Source of the DNA: Charina bottae
Lineage: Eukaryota > Chordata > Lepidosauria > Squamata > Charinaidae
DNA length: 64,000 nt
Direction of reading: 5' to 3'
NCBI GenBank assembly: GCA_023362775.1
Contig: JALMGJ010000029.1
Location: forward strand, 400,001 to 464,000
In this document: in pieces, positions 39,999-51,446 of the stretch
Layout: the number at the start of each line of letters is the position of its first letter
Position numbering within the stretch: the stretch's first letter is position 1
Position numbers and translations under genes: made by a program
The notes under the pieces: model-generated
Databases searched by the model: none
Told to the model about the DNA's origin: nothing
Seen by the model: only the letters and a program-made list of their open reading frames with translations

Positions 39999-40333
39999 TT
40001 TAAGGGGTGTGGTGGCTCAGCGGGTAAGACGCCAGGCTTGTCAATCGGAAGATTGCAAGTTCGGAGGTTCGAATCCCCAGCCCCGCGTGATGGAGTGAGC
40101 TCCCATACTCGCCCCAGCTCTTGCCAACCTAGCAATTTGAAAGCATGCAAATGCAAGTAGATGAATAGGTACCACTTTGGTGGGTAGGTAACAGCATTCC
40201 GCGCACGTCATGCGGCCACATGACCGTGGAAGCGTCTTTGGACAACACTGGCTCTTCGGCTAACAAACGGAGATGAGCACCAGCCCCTAGAGTCGGACAC
40301 GACTGCACAACTGTGCGGGGGGAACCTTTACCT
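39999..40333 (+). mobile_element. Full-length Sauria-type tRNA SINE
   Basis: Complete head (TGGCTCAGCGGG, GGTTCGAATCC), body and CCTTTACCTT tail. A perfect 14-bp TSD tactgctatgcctg lies at 39985-39998 and 40334-40347. Confidence 0.96.
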
Positions 40334-40347
40334 TACTGCTATGCCTG

Positions 40348-42398
40348 AAGACTCTGGAGGTTCATGGTTCTAATGCTTGTCCAAGGTGGCCATGGGGGAG
40401 AAGGTAAAAAAAGCAAGATGGTGGCCACAACCATGATTTTTTAAATGTGTGTCCTGATAACAGAAGCTTGATCCTTATAGATAAGCATAAGAGTGGTTGC
40501 TGATTTCTATTTTGTATTTTAGTTACACCCTGAAAATTAATAAAGTTTAAACTAAAAAAAGATGGCAAGCGATTCTCACGAAGGGCTCAACGTTTGGGCT
40601 GTTTGTGATGAACATGGTGGAAACTGGAGCAAACCTAGATGGGCCAATTGCTTAAAGAAGGGATAGCCATTCACGTGTAGAGTTGGTGGCAATGGCTAAA
40701 ATTCTGGTCCAGTGATGGGGTTAGAGGTAAGCTGAGCAAAGGACCGGACAAAGACACAGCCAGGATTGCTCAGAGTTGGAAATGGAGAAGACTTTTGGAC
40801 TGATGCACATAATGGTTGTGAAAAATATGTTCTAATTGGCATTCGGAACCTACTACATTTTCAGAATCCAGAGCTGATTAAACCCCAATATCAATGGACG
40901 GTTACAACCCTCTTTTAAATGGACAGTTTACAGACTACTTCATCGTGTGAACCAGTTCAGTTTCTCAAATAGTCTTTCAGCCTTGAATCCAAGTGCAAAA
41001 CACAGAGAGAGAACTTCCCATTTGATGCACATTTTTGAGAATCTCTCTTCTTTTCAAAAATAGATAGAATGTTTGGTTTGAATTCTGGATGGTTAATGAT
41101 GAGGAAGTGTTGGAAGAATAAGTGTGCTGAACACATGGGAAATTGACGGTTTACTAAATCAGGTCCAGTGCATTCTCTTACCAAAAGAAATCCATGCTAA
41201 TATGCTTCTGATATTTTCTGGCATCCAGAATTCTTGAACTGTAGCTACCCTCTTAGAAAGAAAGTTGCTTCATAATAAAACTATGTCCTAAGCACAAAGT
41301 CCAACATAAAATTGCTATTCAATTATAGAATTTCTCTTTAGCTCTGGAATTATCTGCCAGAAGGTGAGTTCAGGAGTTTGTTTCACTTCAAAAGGTGCCA
41401 ACATCAATTTCTCCTTAGCCAAATATTTTCTGCCTTGCGCCTAGAAATCAGTGAAGCTATTAATACAGTCTCCCATCCAAAAGCATCCAGATGTTGGGAA
41501 TCTGAGTCCCACCTATGTCAAGTATATGCCAATAAGAATAGTTCATTTCTGCTTTGGGGTGCCATCCAGTTCTAAAATACTTTTTTAAAAACTTACTGAA
41601 AATGTTAATCCAATTTAATGGGCCCCAGAAATAGCTGGTGCCTTTCCTTCCAGGTTTCAGATGGAACCACGCCTCATTATTTTGCTTCCAGACTGATTGT
41701 CAAAGGAAAATCCAAATTTACATTCCTAAAGGTTTTCAGATTATAACCCTGCTCACGGTGTGCGTGTATGTGACTGTTTGTGTGTAGGGTTGGCCTTCAC
41801 TCCACAAGTAAACTCTAACTCCATACAGATCTGCTGTAACTCTTAATAGCTACCAGCTGTATGAGATGTGTCTGTAGGATGTGGTCAAAAAAGTTAAGAT
41901 GGCATCTGTGACGGTGAAATTGAAGCTCCACCTGGTTTTTAAGTGCGTCACTCGCTCTGTGGGCACCCCTGAGCCATGTTAAGCTCCATTTTAGGTAACC
42001 AAAGGAGAATCTGGCAGGGAAAATGGCGTCTCTCCCTTGTTCATTCAGACAGCCAAGGTATAAAGGACAAAAAGGAAGTGTGAATCGGTCTGTAGACACC
42101 AAGATGTACTCAGGGATTCATAGAAGTATTTTGAATGCCATCTCTGCATCTTTCTATAGATAAGTATTGGATTCTTTTTAAAACAATAAAAAGAGTTATT
42201 TCCTCACTGCTTAAGACCCAAATGCTTATAGTACGGTATGTTAATCTCAACTACACTTGAACTGTGTGATTCACTGGGACATTTGAAAAATATTGATGCC
42301 TTGATTTGATTTCTTTCTAGATTACTAATGCATTTCAGAAATTCCCATCTGCCTAGCTTTATTTTCTAGTACTCCTTTCCCTGGCTTATGCATAAGAC
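40348..42398. other. Largely unannotated; MITE-like repeats at 40385-40460 and 41876-41985
   Basis: Both short stretches have the GTCAAGATGG-type core: AAAAAAAGCAAGATGGTGG, and GGTCAAAAAAGTTAAGATGG with GTGGGCACCCC at the far end of the second. The rest shows no recognised element or coding region. Confidence 0.45.
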
Positions 42399-42412
42399 AT
42401 GGGAATAATAAC

Positions 42413-43694
42413 CCATCCTATCATGTTTTTTTTTCAAGAATTCAAAACAAAAGCATTTTCCCATGGGAAGAATTCTTATAATTAATTCCAAACACTTATT
42501 TCAAATCCATTTGGACCCTTAATCCATTTGTAACTTTCTAAAATCAATGTTCTAATCACCCTTTTGCTGTTTATTAAAAAAAAATTAATCCTTAAACTTG
42601 TATTTAAAACTTCTTTTGTTAAGGATTGAAGGAAACTCACCCAGTGCTGTAAAACTTGTCCACCGAAGGTTCGTAATAGCTATTAATAAGTAATTTCCAA
42701 AAGTGATTAGAAAATGAAGTATTGAAGGTTGGACACTAGAGGGAACCAGAAGGAACTAAAGATTTCAATTAAAGGAGAAGAACATTTAAATTTGACTTAC
42801 TAATACAGAATGGAGCAAAATACTTTAACGTTGGACGTATTGAAAGATATTTGTAAACAATGGATCCAGAAGTTAATTTTAAGAGTGTCTGCCATTATAG
42901 ATAGACTGTGTTTAAAAGATTTCATGGAAGAGGAACACGTTTTATCGGACAAGACTGAGACTGATCTGAAAGTGGATATAAAAAAGACAGGCTACAAGAA
43001 TGATATGAAAAAAGATGCTACACTGGATATACAAATGGAACCGGCTGATGTCTTAATAATTCAAAGAATATACAAATAATAAACCAAGAGAGTGAGCTGG
43101 ATAACTTTCGTATATTGGATTTACAAAAGAGACTTGTTAAAGCTTTGAAGAATTTTGTGAGAAGAGACAAAGAAAAATGAAAAGAAATCAAATTCTAAGA
43201 CACTATTTGAAGGGACTAAAGATCAATATTTTTAAAAGTAAAAGGAAGGAATATAAAGTTGGTTTATTTGATCAAGGTTAAAATAGATATGTTGTTATCT
43301 CTGGTAACCCTTAATGGACTTTTGCTGATCAGGACTGAAAGGACAAGGTTTTTAAGGATTTGTTTATAGATAAGAAATGGGATATGGGAAGAGGAGATCA
43401 TTTGTTGTATTTTAGGAGAAGGTGATAAGTTTCTAAAATTGTTTATACTTGTGATGAAGGGGGAAGTCGTTTCTTTATATATTTATTTTCTTTTTCTTTA
43501 CTATATTCTTATTTTTTCATTCTATATTCTATATTCTTTACTATATTCTTAGTTTTTGTTTCTATTTTTGTTTCTATTTTTCTCTTTTTTTCTTTCTTTT
43601 CTGCACCTTCAAATTTTCTTTTTATTCTTTTCTTTATTCTTATTTATTATCTTTTTAACTGTAATGTTTAATAAAATTACTATAAAAAAGAGAA
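42413..43694 (+). mobile_element. L1-like non-autonomous insertion
   Basis: A short frame (42810-43079, KDICKQWIQK...ETDLKVDIKK) resembling squamate L1 5'/ORF1 sequence is followed by a degraded coding part, a T-rich 3'UTR and an L1-type end (AATGTTTAATAAAATTACT then A-rich). A 14-bp match atgggaataataac at 42399-42412 and 43695-43708 could be the TSD; if so, the first ~280 bp is unassigned element sequence. Confidence 0.5.
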
Positions 43695-43708
43695 ATGGGA
43701 ATAATAAC

Positions 43709-44755
43709 TATTTGTTTTCTTTACAGGAAACACTCACTTCTGGCCATCAGATGGTTCAGTATTGATTCACGTGTCATGGAAAAAAGTGTGGCATGAAGAA
43801 ATGGGGGCATTTAAAAATGTATTATCATTGCAACTAAGTTAGTATTGATCTGTGGCTTAGAGAAGCCCAGGGCAATGCTTAATAAAGCAAGCAAGCCAAC
43901 GAAAGCCTAATCATTACGAGGCTGGGGTAGATGGTTCCTGCCTAGACAGGCAAGCTCATTCATTCATATGGGAGAAAATACAGGGATGGGGCTAGTGAGA
44001 ATTCCCTGAGATGTAAGGGATAACTTGCCCTTGTTTGTAGCATCGTAATTCCACCTGAACAATTTTTCATCACCATAACAATAGTAACTGACTATGGCTT
44101 CATCAGAATCCCATGAGCATCTGGGTGTGCAAGCCCTCTTCTTCCCTGCGTCAATTCACATGTTTCAAATGACACACGCAGAAAATGTAAGCACATGCAA
44201 ATGTCAACTGTGAATGCTAGCAAGAGTGTCGCGCGCGCGATCTGTAGGCTAATTTTAACATGCATTGCTTGCAATGCTGGGTTTGCCTCTGCAGAAATGG
44301 GGGAAACTTCCTTAGTTAGATAATAAACAGACCAAGAGTCATATCAGCCCCGAGAACTGTCAATATATAAACAAATCATCTGAACCCAGAAAACCGGCCT
44401 GGGCTTCCATCCGCTCCTGCGGTTCCCTCAGACCATTAAGGGTGCGTGAGTGAATCTCATGTTTTGAGAAATGGAAGGGAAAAACAGGGCCAGAGTCACG
44501 AGAAAGAGACTTGAGATGGCATCTGAGCCAATCCTGGATTGAATTCATCGCCTGCTTCTTCTTATGCTGTTAAATGTCACCCTCAGTAATTTGCCATTCC
44601 CAAATGAGTTCTGATCCTTTTTCCCTCTTCATCTTTAAGTTTTAATAAAAACCGAACCTAAAGGATTACCCGCTAGGGATTAATTCAAAACCCTTCACAT
44701 TTTCCTCACTTGCTATCTGCAATTGTGCTGGAAGGTTATCCTTTCCATCTCAATT
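43709..44755. other. Intergenic sequence, nothing recognised
   Basis: No supported feature. GCGCGCGCGA near 44230 is a short CpG run. Confidence 0.45.
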
Positions 44756-44896
44756 GGGATGTCCATGGGGGGAGGTCAAAAACGTCAAGATGGTAGCCAG
44801 GTCCTTGCATCAAAAAGGGGGTGGGGCTTGGATTGCACCACTGCAGACACCATTTTGACTTTTTCAACCCCACTATAGACACCCCTAAGGCAGGCC
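44756..44896. mobile_element. Palindromic MITE, GTCAAGATGG family, best copy
   Basis: Left end GGGATGTCCATGGGGGGAGG then TCAAAAACGTCAAGATGG. Right end CCATTTTGACTTTTTCAACC then CCACTATAGACACCCC. Arms of about 45 bp flank a short GGGGGTGGGGCTTGG centre. No TSD or superfamily can be fixed. Confidence 0.65.
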
Positions 44897-47081
44897 TAAT
44901 TTTGTATTGCCCTTTTTCTAAGGGCCTTTCCCCACTGTTGAGCTGAAACGCTCTCAACCAACCCTAGAGCTGGCAGAAAACTAGACCAGTGTGATATTTG
45001 CTGCCCCAGTGCTGTCTCAGTTCTGCCTCTCCTGCAGCTGTCCCGCATCTCTACCAAGCCCTCAAACTTTTATGGCAAATCCAGCATACCTCATCAGCAT
45101 ATGGATGGTTGCTCTAGGATGCAAACTCTCCATGCTTTTGAGGAAGCTGGTTGTGGCCACTCCCACTTCCTCTCTCTCTCTTCTCTCTCTCTCCTCCTAC
45201 ACGCATCTCTTGCCAGCAATGAGGGGCAAGAGTTAACTAAGTTTAGGGAACAGAAAGAAGAAATGGAACATCATTTATCTACCAAAAATGCTGTACCTGC
45301 AGTGAATAAATGTAAGGACTCTTTTGTACTTACTTTTCATCCTTGCCATGTCTAAGTGTGTGTTTCTTTATGCTAAGGTGGGCTAAGGGTATAAGATTAA
45401 CCTGGATCTCTCTAATATGCTCATAGGCTGTTTTTAAACAATATTCTTTTTCTGTACATGAGTTTAGCTGCCCTGCTCCATTTCAGTAGTTCTAACAGAC
45501 TGCAAAATGGGCTTCACTTTATAGCCCTAGAAACTAGTCCACTCTTTTGCTATGTTCAGCCTCGATCTGAACTCAAAATGGCCCCAGAGCTTAAGCAGGG
45601 CAACCCTTTTGTGCAATTTGGATGAACTGGCTCCTTTGGGAGAAAAGTCCGCAGCCCAGGCTGACCAGGGGCCGGAAGGGAGGACCCCCATCAGCCTAAA
45701 ACAGCCGATAAGCATCACTTTGCCCCTCCCAACTTCTTCCACAGTAACAGGTAACAGAGTCTAGCAGGCTTTGCACACTGTGAGGCTGTCCTTGGATGGT
45801 GTTGGGAGAAAAGTAGGGGCTGCTTTGACTCAGAATGACTCCAGATGACTGGCTACTCACCAGGGATGAGATGAAGGCAACGTTGGGGAGCACTGCAGAA
45901 GAAAGAGGCTGCATATTCTGCCCCAATTAGGTGCAAGGGGGAAAGACCAGCCAAAAGGCAGCTCCACCCTCAGTGATCTCTTCCTCCAGCGTCAATCCCA
46001 TCACGCGTGCACGTTCACAATCTATTATTCCATCCTGTCCTCCTCTCCGAGCATCTTTGATCTCAAGAAAGAGACACGAAGAGCTGATCGGGAGGAGCGG
46101 CGAAGCAGAAATTCTGAAGTAGCCCTTTGAAACTTGGGTAGAACATGCAATGGTTGCTTATTTGATCCTCACTGCCTGATAACTATATTCATAATGTCCC
46201 ACACTCAGGGGGGTCTGTGGGTGTCAAAAAAGTCAGTTATAACTACCCATCTGAAGCCCTGACCCTTTTTTATGTGCGACTGTTGTTGATCATGTGGTTG
46301 TGGCCACTACCTTGCCTTTTCTGACCAACCTGAAGACATCCCCCTCCCTAAAATCCACTTAGAGGCCCTGATTTTTTTAGCCCTTTCCAAAGATGGTCAA
46401 TGGGAGCTCAAAGTGTACCAGAAAACGGGATTGCAACAATCAGATAAATTGCTCTGGGACTTGGGAGTCCTTCAGCATGGTCACCTGCATTGATTTGTCC
46501 CCAGCGAACTGTGGATGCATTTCAACTTGTGATGAATTGTTTAAGCTCTCACACACTTCATTTTTTTCTCTTCAATTATAGTTGTTGATTACTTTTCTCC
46601 AATGATTTGATCTCATCTGCTAGTTCAGGTTTTATGTTCCTTTCCCTACTTGCCTCTAACCAGAGCACAAAGATACCCTGGTAACATTGTTTTTCCTGCC
46701 GTGTCTGCATGACATTGTCTTCACCGTGTCTCAGGCCCTTAAACGAGACGGTCCTCCCTCATCCCCTTGTGGCTCCTCCTTATTCCAACACAGCCCAAGA
46801 GCAGCCTCAAAGTCCATAAAATCTGTTAGGCGTTCTCACCCTTGGAGACCTTGGAAGGAGGTCACTGGAACTGACATGGAAGAGCAAGAGCCACGCTGGG
46901 ATAGTTTGCTAACTCAAGGATGGGTAGAAGGCACTTCAGCTCAGCGGTGGAGAAAAGCCACAGTCGCTCTTCATTGCTGCACAACTAGCTGCTCCTTTCA
47001 CCCCACTTGTTTATTTTCAGCTTTAATTCTGCTAAGAAGATTAGAATTGAAGTTTGATTTCCCACTCCATCAGTGATACGG
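44897..47081. other. Mostly unannotated sequence
   Basis: A diverged GTCAAGATGG-family repeat lies at 46205-46345 (GGGTGTCAAAAAAGTCAG). The 129-codon frame at 46687-47076 has no domain or splice context and is not called. The rest is unrecognised. Confidence 0.45.
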
Positions 47082-48040
47082 CATGAAAGCCGGCTGGGAG
47101 ACCTTGGCCCAGTCCCTGTCTCTCAGCCCTAGGAAGGAGCCAATGGCAAACCGGGAGACTGAGAGTTCTAGTCCCGCCTCAGGCACAAAAGCCGGCCGGG
47201 TGACCTTGGCCCAGTCCCTGTCTCTCAGCCCTAGGAAGGAGCCAATGGCAAACCGGGAGACTGAGAGTTCTAGTCCCGCCTCAGGCACAAAAGCCGGCCG
47301 GGTGACCTTGGCCCAGTCCCTGTCTCTCAGCCCTAGGAAGGAGCCAATGGCAAACCGGGAGACTGAGAGTTCTAGTCCCGCCTCAGGCACGAAAGCCGGC
47401 TGGGTGACCTTGGCCCAGTCCCTGTCTCTCAGCCCTAGGAAGGAGCCAATGGCAAACCGGGAGACTGAGAGTTCTAGTCCCGCCTCAAGGCAAGAAAGCC
47501 GGCCGGGTGACCTTGGCCCAGTCCCTGTCTCTCAGCCCTAGGAAGGAGCCAATGGCAAACCAGAAGACTCAGAGTTCTAGTCCCGCCTCAGGCATGAAAG
47601 CCGGCTGGGTGACCTTGGGCCAGTCCCTCTCTCTCAGCCCTAGGAAGGAGCCAATGGCAAACCAGGAGACTGAGAGTTCTAGTCCCGTCTTAGGCACGAA
47701 AGCCGGTTGGGTGACCTTGGGCCAGTCCCTGTCTCTCAGCCCTAGGAAGGAGCCAATGGCAAACCAGGAGACTGAGAGTTCTAGTCCCGCCTTAGGCATG
47801 AAACCCGGCTGGGTGACCTTGGGCCAGTCCCTGTCTCTCAGCCCTAGGAAGGAGCCAATGGCAAACCAGGAGACTGAGAGTTCTAGTCCCGCCTCAGGCA
47901 CAAAAGCTGGCTGGGTGACCTTGGGCCAGTCCCTGTCTCTCAGCCCTAGGAAGGAGCCAATGGCAAACCAGGAGACTCAGAGTTCTAGTCCTGCCTCAGG
48001 CACGAAAGCTGGCTGGGTGACCTCGGGCCAGTCACTCTCT
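47082..48040 (+). repeat. 102-bp minisatellite, about 9.5 units, array 2
   Basis: The site before AGTTCTAGTC recurs at 47161, 47263, 47365, 47467, 47570, 47672, 47774, 47876 and 47978: all 102 bp except one 103-bp step caused by an extra A near 47488. The first half has AACCGGGAGAC with TTGGCCCAG; the second half has AACCAGGAGAC with TTGGGCCAG. It is the same unit as array 1, in the opposite orientation. Confidence 0.95.
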
Positions 48041-48175
48041 CTCAGCCCAACTCACCTCACAGGGTTGTTGTGGGGAAAATAGGAGGAGGAAGGAGTATTA
48101 GGTATGTTCGCTGCCTTGAGTTATTTATAAAAATAATAAAGGCAGGATAGAAAATAAATAAATAAATAAATAAAT
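47082..48175 (+). mobile_element. CORE-type SINE with expanded 102-bp minisatellite, headless
   Basis: Begins directly in repeat sequence (GGCATGAAAGCCGGCTGG) without the tRNA head. The right side leaves the array into SINE 3' sequence: CTCAGCCCAACTCACCTC, CAGGGTTGTTGTGGGG, TGCCTTGAGTTATTTATAAA, AAAGGCAGGATAGAAAATAAA and an AAAT run. Confidence 0.88.
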
Positions 48176-48256
48176 AAATAAATACATACATACATACATA
48201 CATACATACATACATACATACATACATACTGTACATACATACATACATACATACTT
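48150..48256 (+). repeat. (AAAT)n then (ACAT)n microsatellite
   Basis: The AAAT tail of the SINE changes at about 48185 into about 17 ATAC/ACAT units with one interruption (CTGTACAT). Confidence 0.97.
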
Positions 48257-48603
48257 GTTCAGGGTATGATTGGCTAGGTCTGAATTTCACATTGTGTTTT
48301 ATTTTTGCGTAGGATAGTCTGGATTTTTTTAATCAGATGGTCGACAGGCATTCACAAGGGAGGTCAAGGGATGCAAGAAACACAAATCACAACACTGCAA
48401 TGCAAAGCCCACCCCTTAGGTACTGCTGAGTATGAAAGAGCAGAGCTTACTTGCGATGTTGTGATGCATGTCTTGGGGTCCTCGTGGTTAGGAACACATA
48501 CCTATGCAATGATTGATCTGTAAGTTTCTGCCTCTCCCCAAAAAACTGGTAGCAGTTCTGGTTATAACTTATCTAGAAGCAGCCAGAATGTGGACCTAGT
48601 TGT
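48257..48603. other. Intergenic sequence, nothing recognised
   Basis: No supported feature. Confidence 0.5.
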
Positions 48604-48981
48604 TACAGGTAGTCCTCGCTTAACAACCATTCGTTTAGTGATGGTTTGGATTTACGACAGCACTGAAAAAACCGACTTACGACCAGGCCTCACAGTATCC
48701 CCACGATCACATGATCACGATTTGGGCGCTTGGCAACCAGTTTGCATTTATGACCATCACAGCGTCCTATGGTCACGTGATCGCCATTTTCGACCTTCCC
48801 GGCCAGCTTCTGGCAAGCAAAATCAGTGGGGAACCGTGTGATTCACTTAACAACCACAAGGTTCACTTAATGGCCACTGCAAAAATGGTCGTAAAATTGG
48901 GTCGGATTCGCTTAATGACTGCTTCACTTAGCGACCAAAATTCCAGTCCCAATTGTGGTCATTAAGTGAGGACTACCTGTA
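48604..48981. mobile_element. TA-flanked MITE (mariner/Tigger-like), best copy
   Basis: TA-CAGGTAGTCCTCGCTTAAC at the left and GTGAGGACTACCTG-TA at the right. Paired internal motifs TCGCTTAACAACCATTCG and CACTTAATGGCC give extensive self-complementarity. Length is 374 bp between TA dinucleotides. Confidence 0.82.
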
Positions 48982-50157
48982 ATTTGTTAAGCTTAAAGGA
49001 GAAAATGTGTGGTCCAATTTCAGCAAATGCATCCTAGTCTTTAATGGACCAAACAATTACCTTTTGAAGAACTCAAGAGTGAAAATGAAGATCTAAACCT
49101 TCTTGACGAAGATCCAGCACAGAAAAGCCCTGGAAACGTGCAACGCTTTAGATATTTCCTGCCTGCACCTGACTTCCCCCATGACAAACGTGTGAGTATC
49201 TCGGTAGACTGGTTGGATAGAGCGAAAGGGGAGAGAGGAGGGGGTTGTGGAAGGATAGAGAGAAATGATGACAAGCTCTCCTCTAATTGCCGGTATCTGC
49301 AGACACAGTGAGTTCAAGTGGAAAGCCGTGATAAATAGCAAGAAAGATTTGTCAGGCTCGGCAAGATCTGAACATTCATTCAGGCTTGATTGGCCTCCCT
49401 ACCAATGTACTTTTGTCATTTATCTCAGGTTGAGCCATCATTCTTGTCATGGGCATCTGTTCCACCTCTCTTCATTTTAAAGAACGTGACAGTGTTTTCC
49501 ATTTTGTCAGCTGCTGTTCTTGCCCTCTTCGCTTGCTTGTGCCCCAAATTTGACAGGCTGCTGTCCTACAAATTATTCCTAATTCAAAATGAACGCGCTA
49601 TCTTTATGAGATAGGAGGACTTTGTCTGCTGTTTATGAGATACAAGCAGAGCCAGAGCGGAAAGATGGGGAAATGGCCTTTTGCAGCAAGGCAGCAGATC
49701 TCTCCCAGGCTCCTTTGTTGTAGAACAGCAAGAAAAGTCAGGATTCACAAGCATCTGAAAGGCTTAACAATCATTCAGTGCCCAAAGAATCTAGATGAGT
49801 TGCCTTCTGTTGTGAACGAGATCGGTAGCCACATATCTGGGTGAACTCTCTGCTCTTTGGAGTCCCGTGACTGAAACAGCGAAACAGCATCAAAACTAAC
49901 AAACAAACAAACAAACAAACATAGATATGGAAATTGTGCTTCTTTTAATGAGCAGAATATCTTAAAGGTAGATCTTACTATTATTATAATGGCAATTACT
50001 ATTAAGATCTTGATTGTGAAGGAACAGGAAGGTGATATAAATAAACGAACACACTAATAAATAAATAAATAATAAGCCACCACCAAGTGTGACTTCTGAT
50101 TCTTGTATATTTTTCTTATAAATGTATGTATTTGATTGTCTGGTTTTTAATTTGTTA
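48982..50157. other. Intergenic sequence, nothing recognised
   Basis: An AAAC run lies at 49894-49919. No element or gene is supported. Confidence 0.45.
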
Positions 50158-50367
50158 CAGTGGATATAAAAAGTCTACACACCCCTGTTAAAATGCTGGG
50201 TTTTTGAGATGTAAAAAAATCAGAGCAAGATAAATCACTTCAGAATTTTTCCCACCTTTAATATAACATACAAGCTGTACAATTCAATTGAAAAACAAAC
50301 TGAAATCTTTTAGGGGGGAAAAAAAAAACGAGAATAACGTGGTTGCATAAGTGTGCACACCCTTAAA

Positions 50368-50922
50368 CTAATACTTTGTTGAAGCACCTTTTGATTTTAT
50401 GACAGCATTCAGTCTTTTGGGGTAGGAGTCTATCAGCACGGCACATCTTGCCTTGGGAATCTTTTCCCACTCTTCCTTGCAGAAGCGCTCCAAATCTGTC
50501 AGATTGCGAGGGCATCTCCTATGCACAGCCCTCTTCAGGTCACCCCACAGATTTTCAATTGGATTCAGGTCCGGGCTCTGGCTGGGCCATTCCAAAACTT
50601 TGATCTTCTTCTGGTGAAGCCATTCTTTTGTTGATTTGAAGGCATGCTTTGGGTCATTGTTGTGTTGAAAGGTGAAATTCCTCTTCATCTTCAGCATTTT
50701 AGCAGAGGCCTGAAGGTTTTGTGCCAACATTGACTGATATTTGGAACTGTTCGTAATCCCCTCCACCTTGACTAAAGCCCCAGTTCCAGCTGAAGAAAAG
50801 CAGCCCCAAAGCATAATGCTGACACCACCACGCTTCACTGTGGGTATGGTGTACTTTTGGGGATGCGCAGTGTTGTTTTTGCGCCAAACATACTTTTTGG
50901 AATTATGGCCAAAGAAAAACAT
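50368..50922 (-). pseudogene. Tc1-like transposase, C-terminal DDE domain
   Basis: A 184-codon frame with GHNSKKYVWRKNN, GGVSIMLWGCFSSAGTGAL, FQHNNDPKHAFKSTKEWL (second catalytic Asp within NNDPKH), WPSQSPDLNPIENLWGDLKR (third catalytic residue, Glu in PIENLW) and LIDSYPKRLNAVIKSKG. The Asp-to-Glu spacing fits the DD34E pattern. The Met at 50922 is an accidental start at the rearrangement point, because the family continues upstream with WSDETKVELFGHN. Confidence 0.92.
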
Positions 50923-50927
50923 CCAAA

Positions 50928-51031
50928 CCTGGCTACATTTTGCAAAAAGCTACATCAAGTCTGACAAAAGCATGTGGGAAAATGTGTTATGGTCTGATGA
51001 GACCAAGGTTGAACTTTTTGCCCATAATTTG
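50928..51031 (+). pseudogene. Inverted piece of the Tc1-like transposase
   Basis: Plus-strand frame reads TWLHFAKSYIKSDKSMWENV then LWSDETKVELFAHN, including the first catalytic Asp (SDE). This belongs directly upstream of GHNSKKYVWRK but lies in the opposite orientation. LFGHN/LFAHN is encoded on both sides, so the breakpoint carries a small inverted duplication. Confidence 0.85.
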
Positions 51032-51040
51032 GCCCTTTTT

Positions 51041-51300
51041 TTGGCATGCCATGAAAAGCATGAGTGGCCCACAAGGCCACAGAAGATATGTATAATTTCA
51101 ACTTGGGAGCATTTCCACAAACACTGAGCCTAACTTCAGTGTAACCAGGCATAGGATGATGGCGAACATTGTTATTTGGATTATAGATATTCTGGTCTTC
51201 CACTGCAGTTTGGACTGTCTGCTCAAGAGTCAGCCCTGACAAATCATCTGTTTCGGTATTTTGAAAGCTCTTGGCCAAAAGGACTCCCAGCACTTAAATA
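51041..51300 (-). other. Open segment of unknown origin
   Basis: Minus strand holds an open frame (LLAKSFQNTETDDLSGLTLE, QTVQTAVEDQNIYNPNNNVR) that was not recognised. It starts just beyond the rearranged Tc1 piece. It could be another repeat's coding remnant, an old pseudogene or chance. Confidence 0.3.
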
Positions 51301-51446
51301 ACAATAAGTAATATCTCATGAGCTTCTTAAGCTAAGGGTAAGATGAAGTCTGCAGAGAAGGCTTCGGAAATCAGACCCCCTCCTGCTGAAAGCTGAGGGG
51401 AAAAACAAACAAGCATAAATATGTCCAGCAGGCATTGAGTCTAGAC

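Larger units (their letters stand above)
50158..51040 (-). mobile_element. Tc1-like DNA transposon, internally rearranged
   Basis: The left end begins right after TA (50156-50157) with CAGTGGATATAAAAAGTCT, a typical Tc1-family terminal inverted repeat. The minus strand encodes the C-terminal half of a Tc1 transposase. The preceding part of the protein is on the plus strand at about 50928-51031, so an inversion or inverted template switch broke the gene. No second TIR is seen and the N-terminal DNA-binding domain is missing. Confidence 0.85.

Noticed and set aside
46687..47076. 129-codon frame as a host gene
   Set aside because: No recognisable domain or codon signature, no splice context, and it ends at the border of the minisatellite. 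Judged chance.
48057..48290. Tyr/Met/Cys-rich 77-codon frame
   Set aside because: Minus-strand frame across the ACAT and AAAT microsatellites; repeat artefact.
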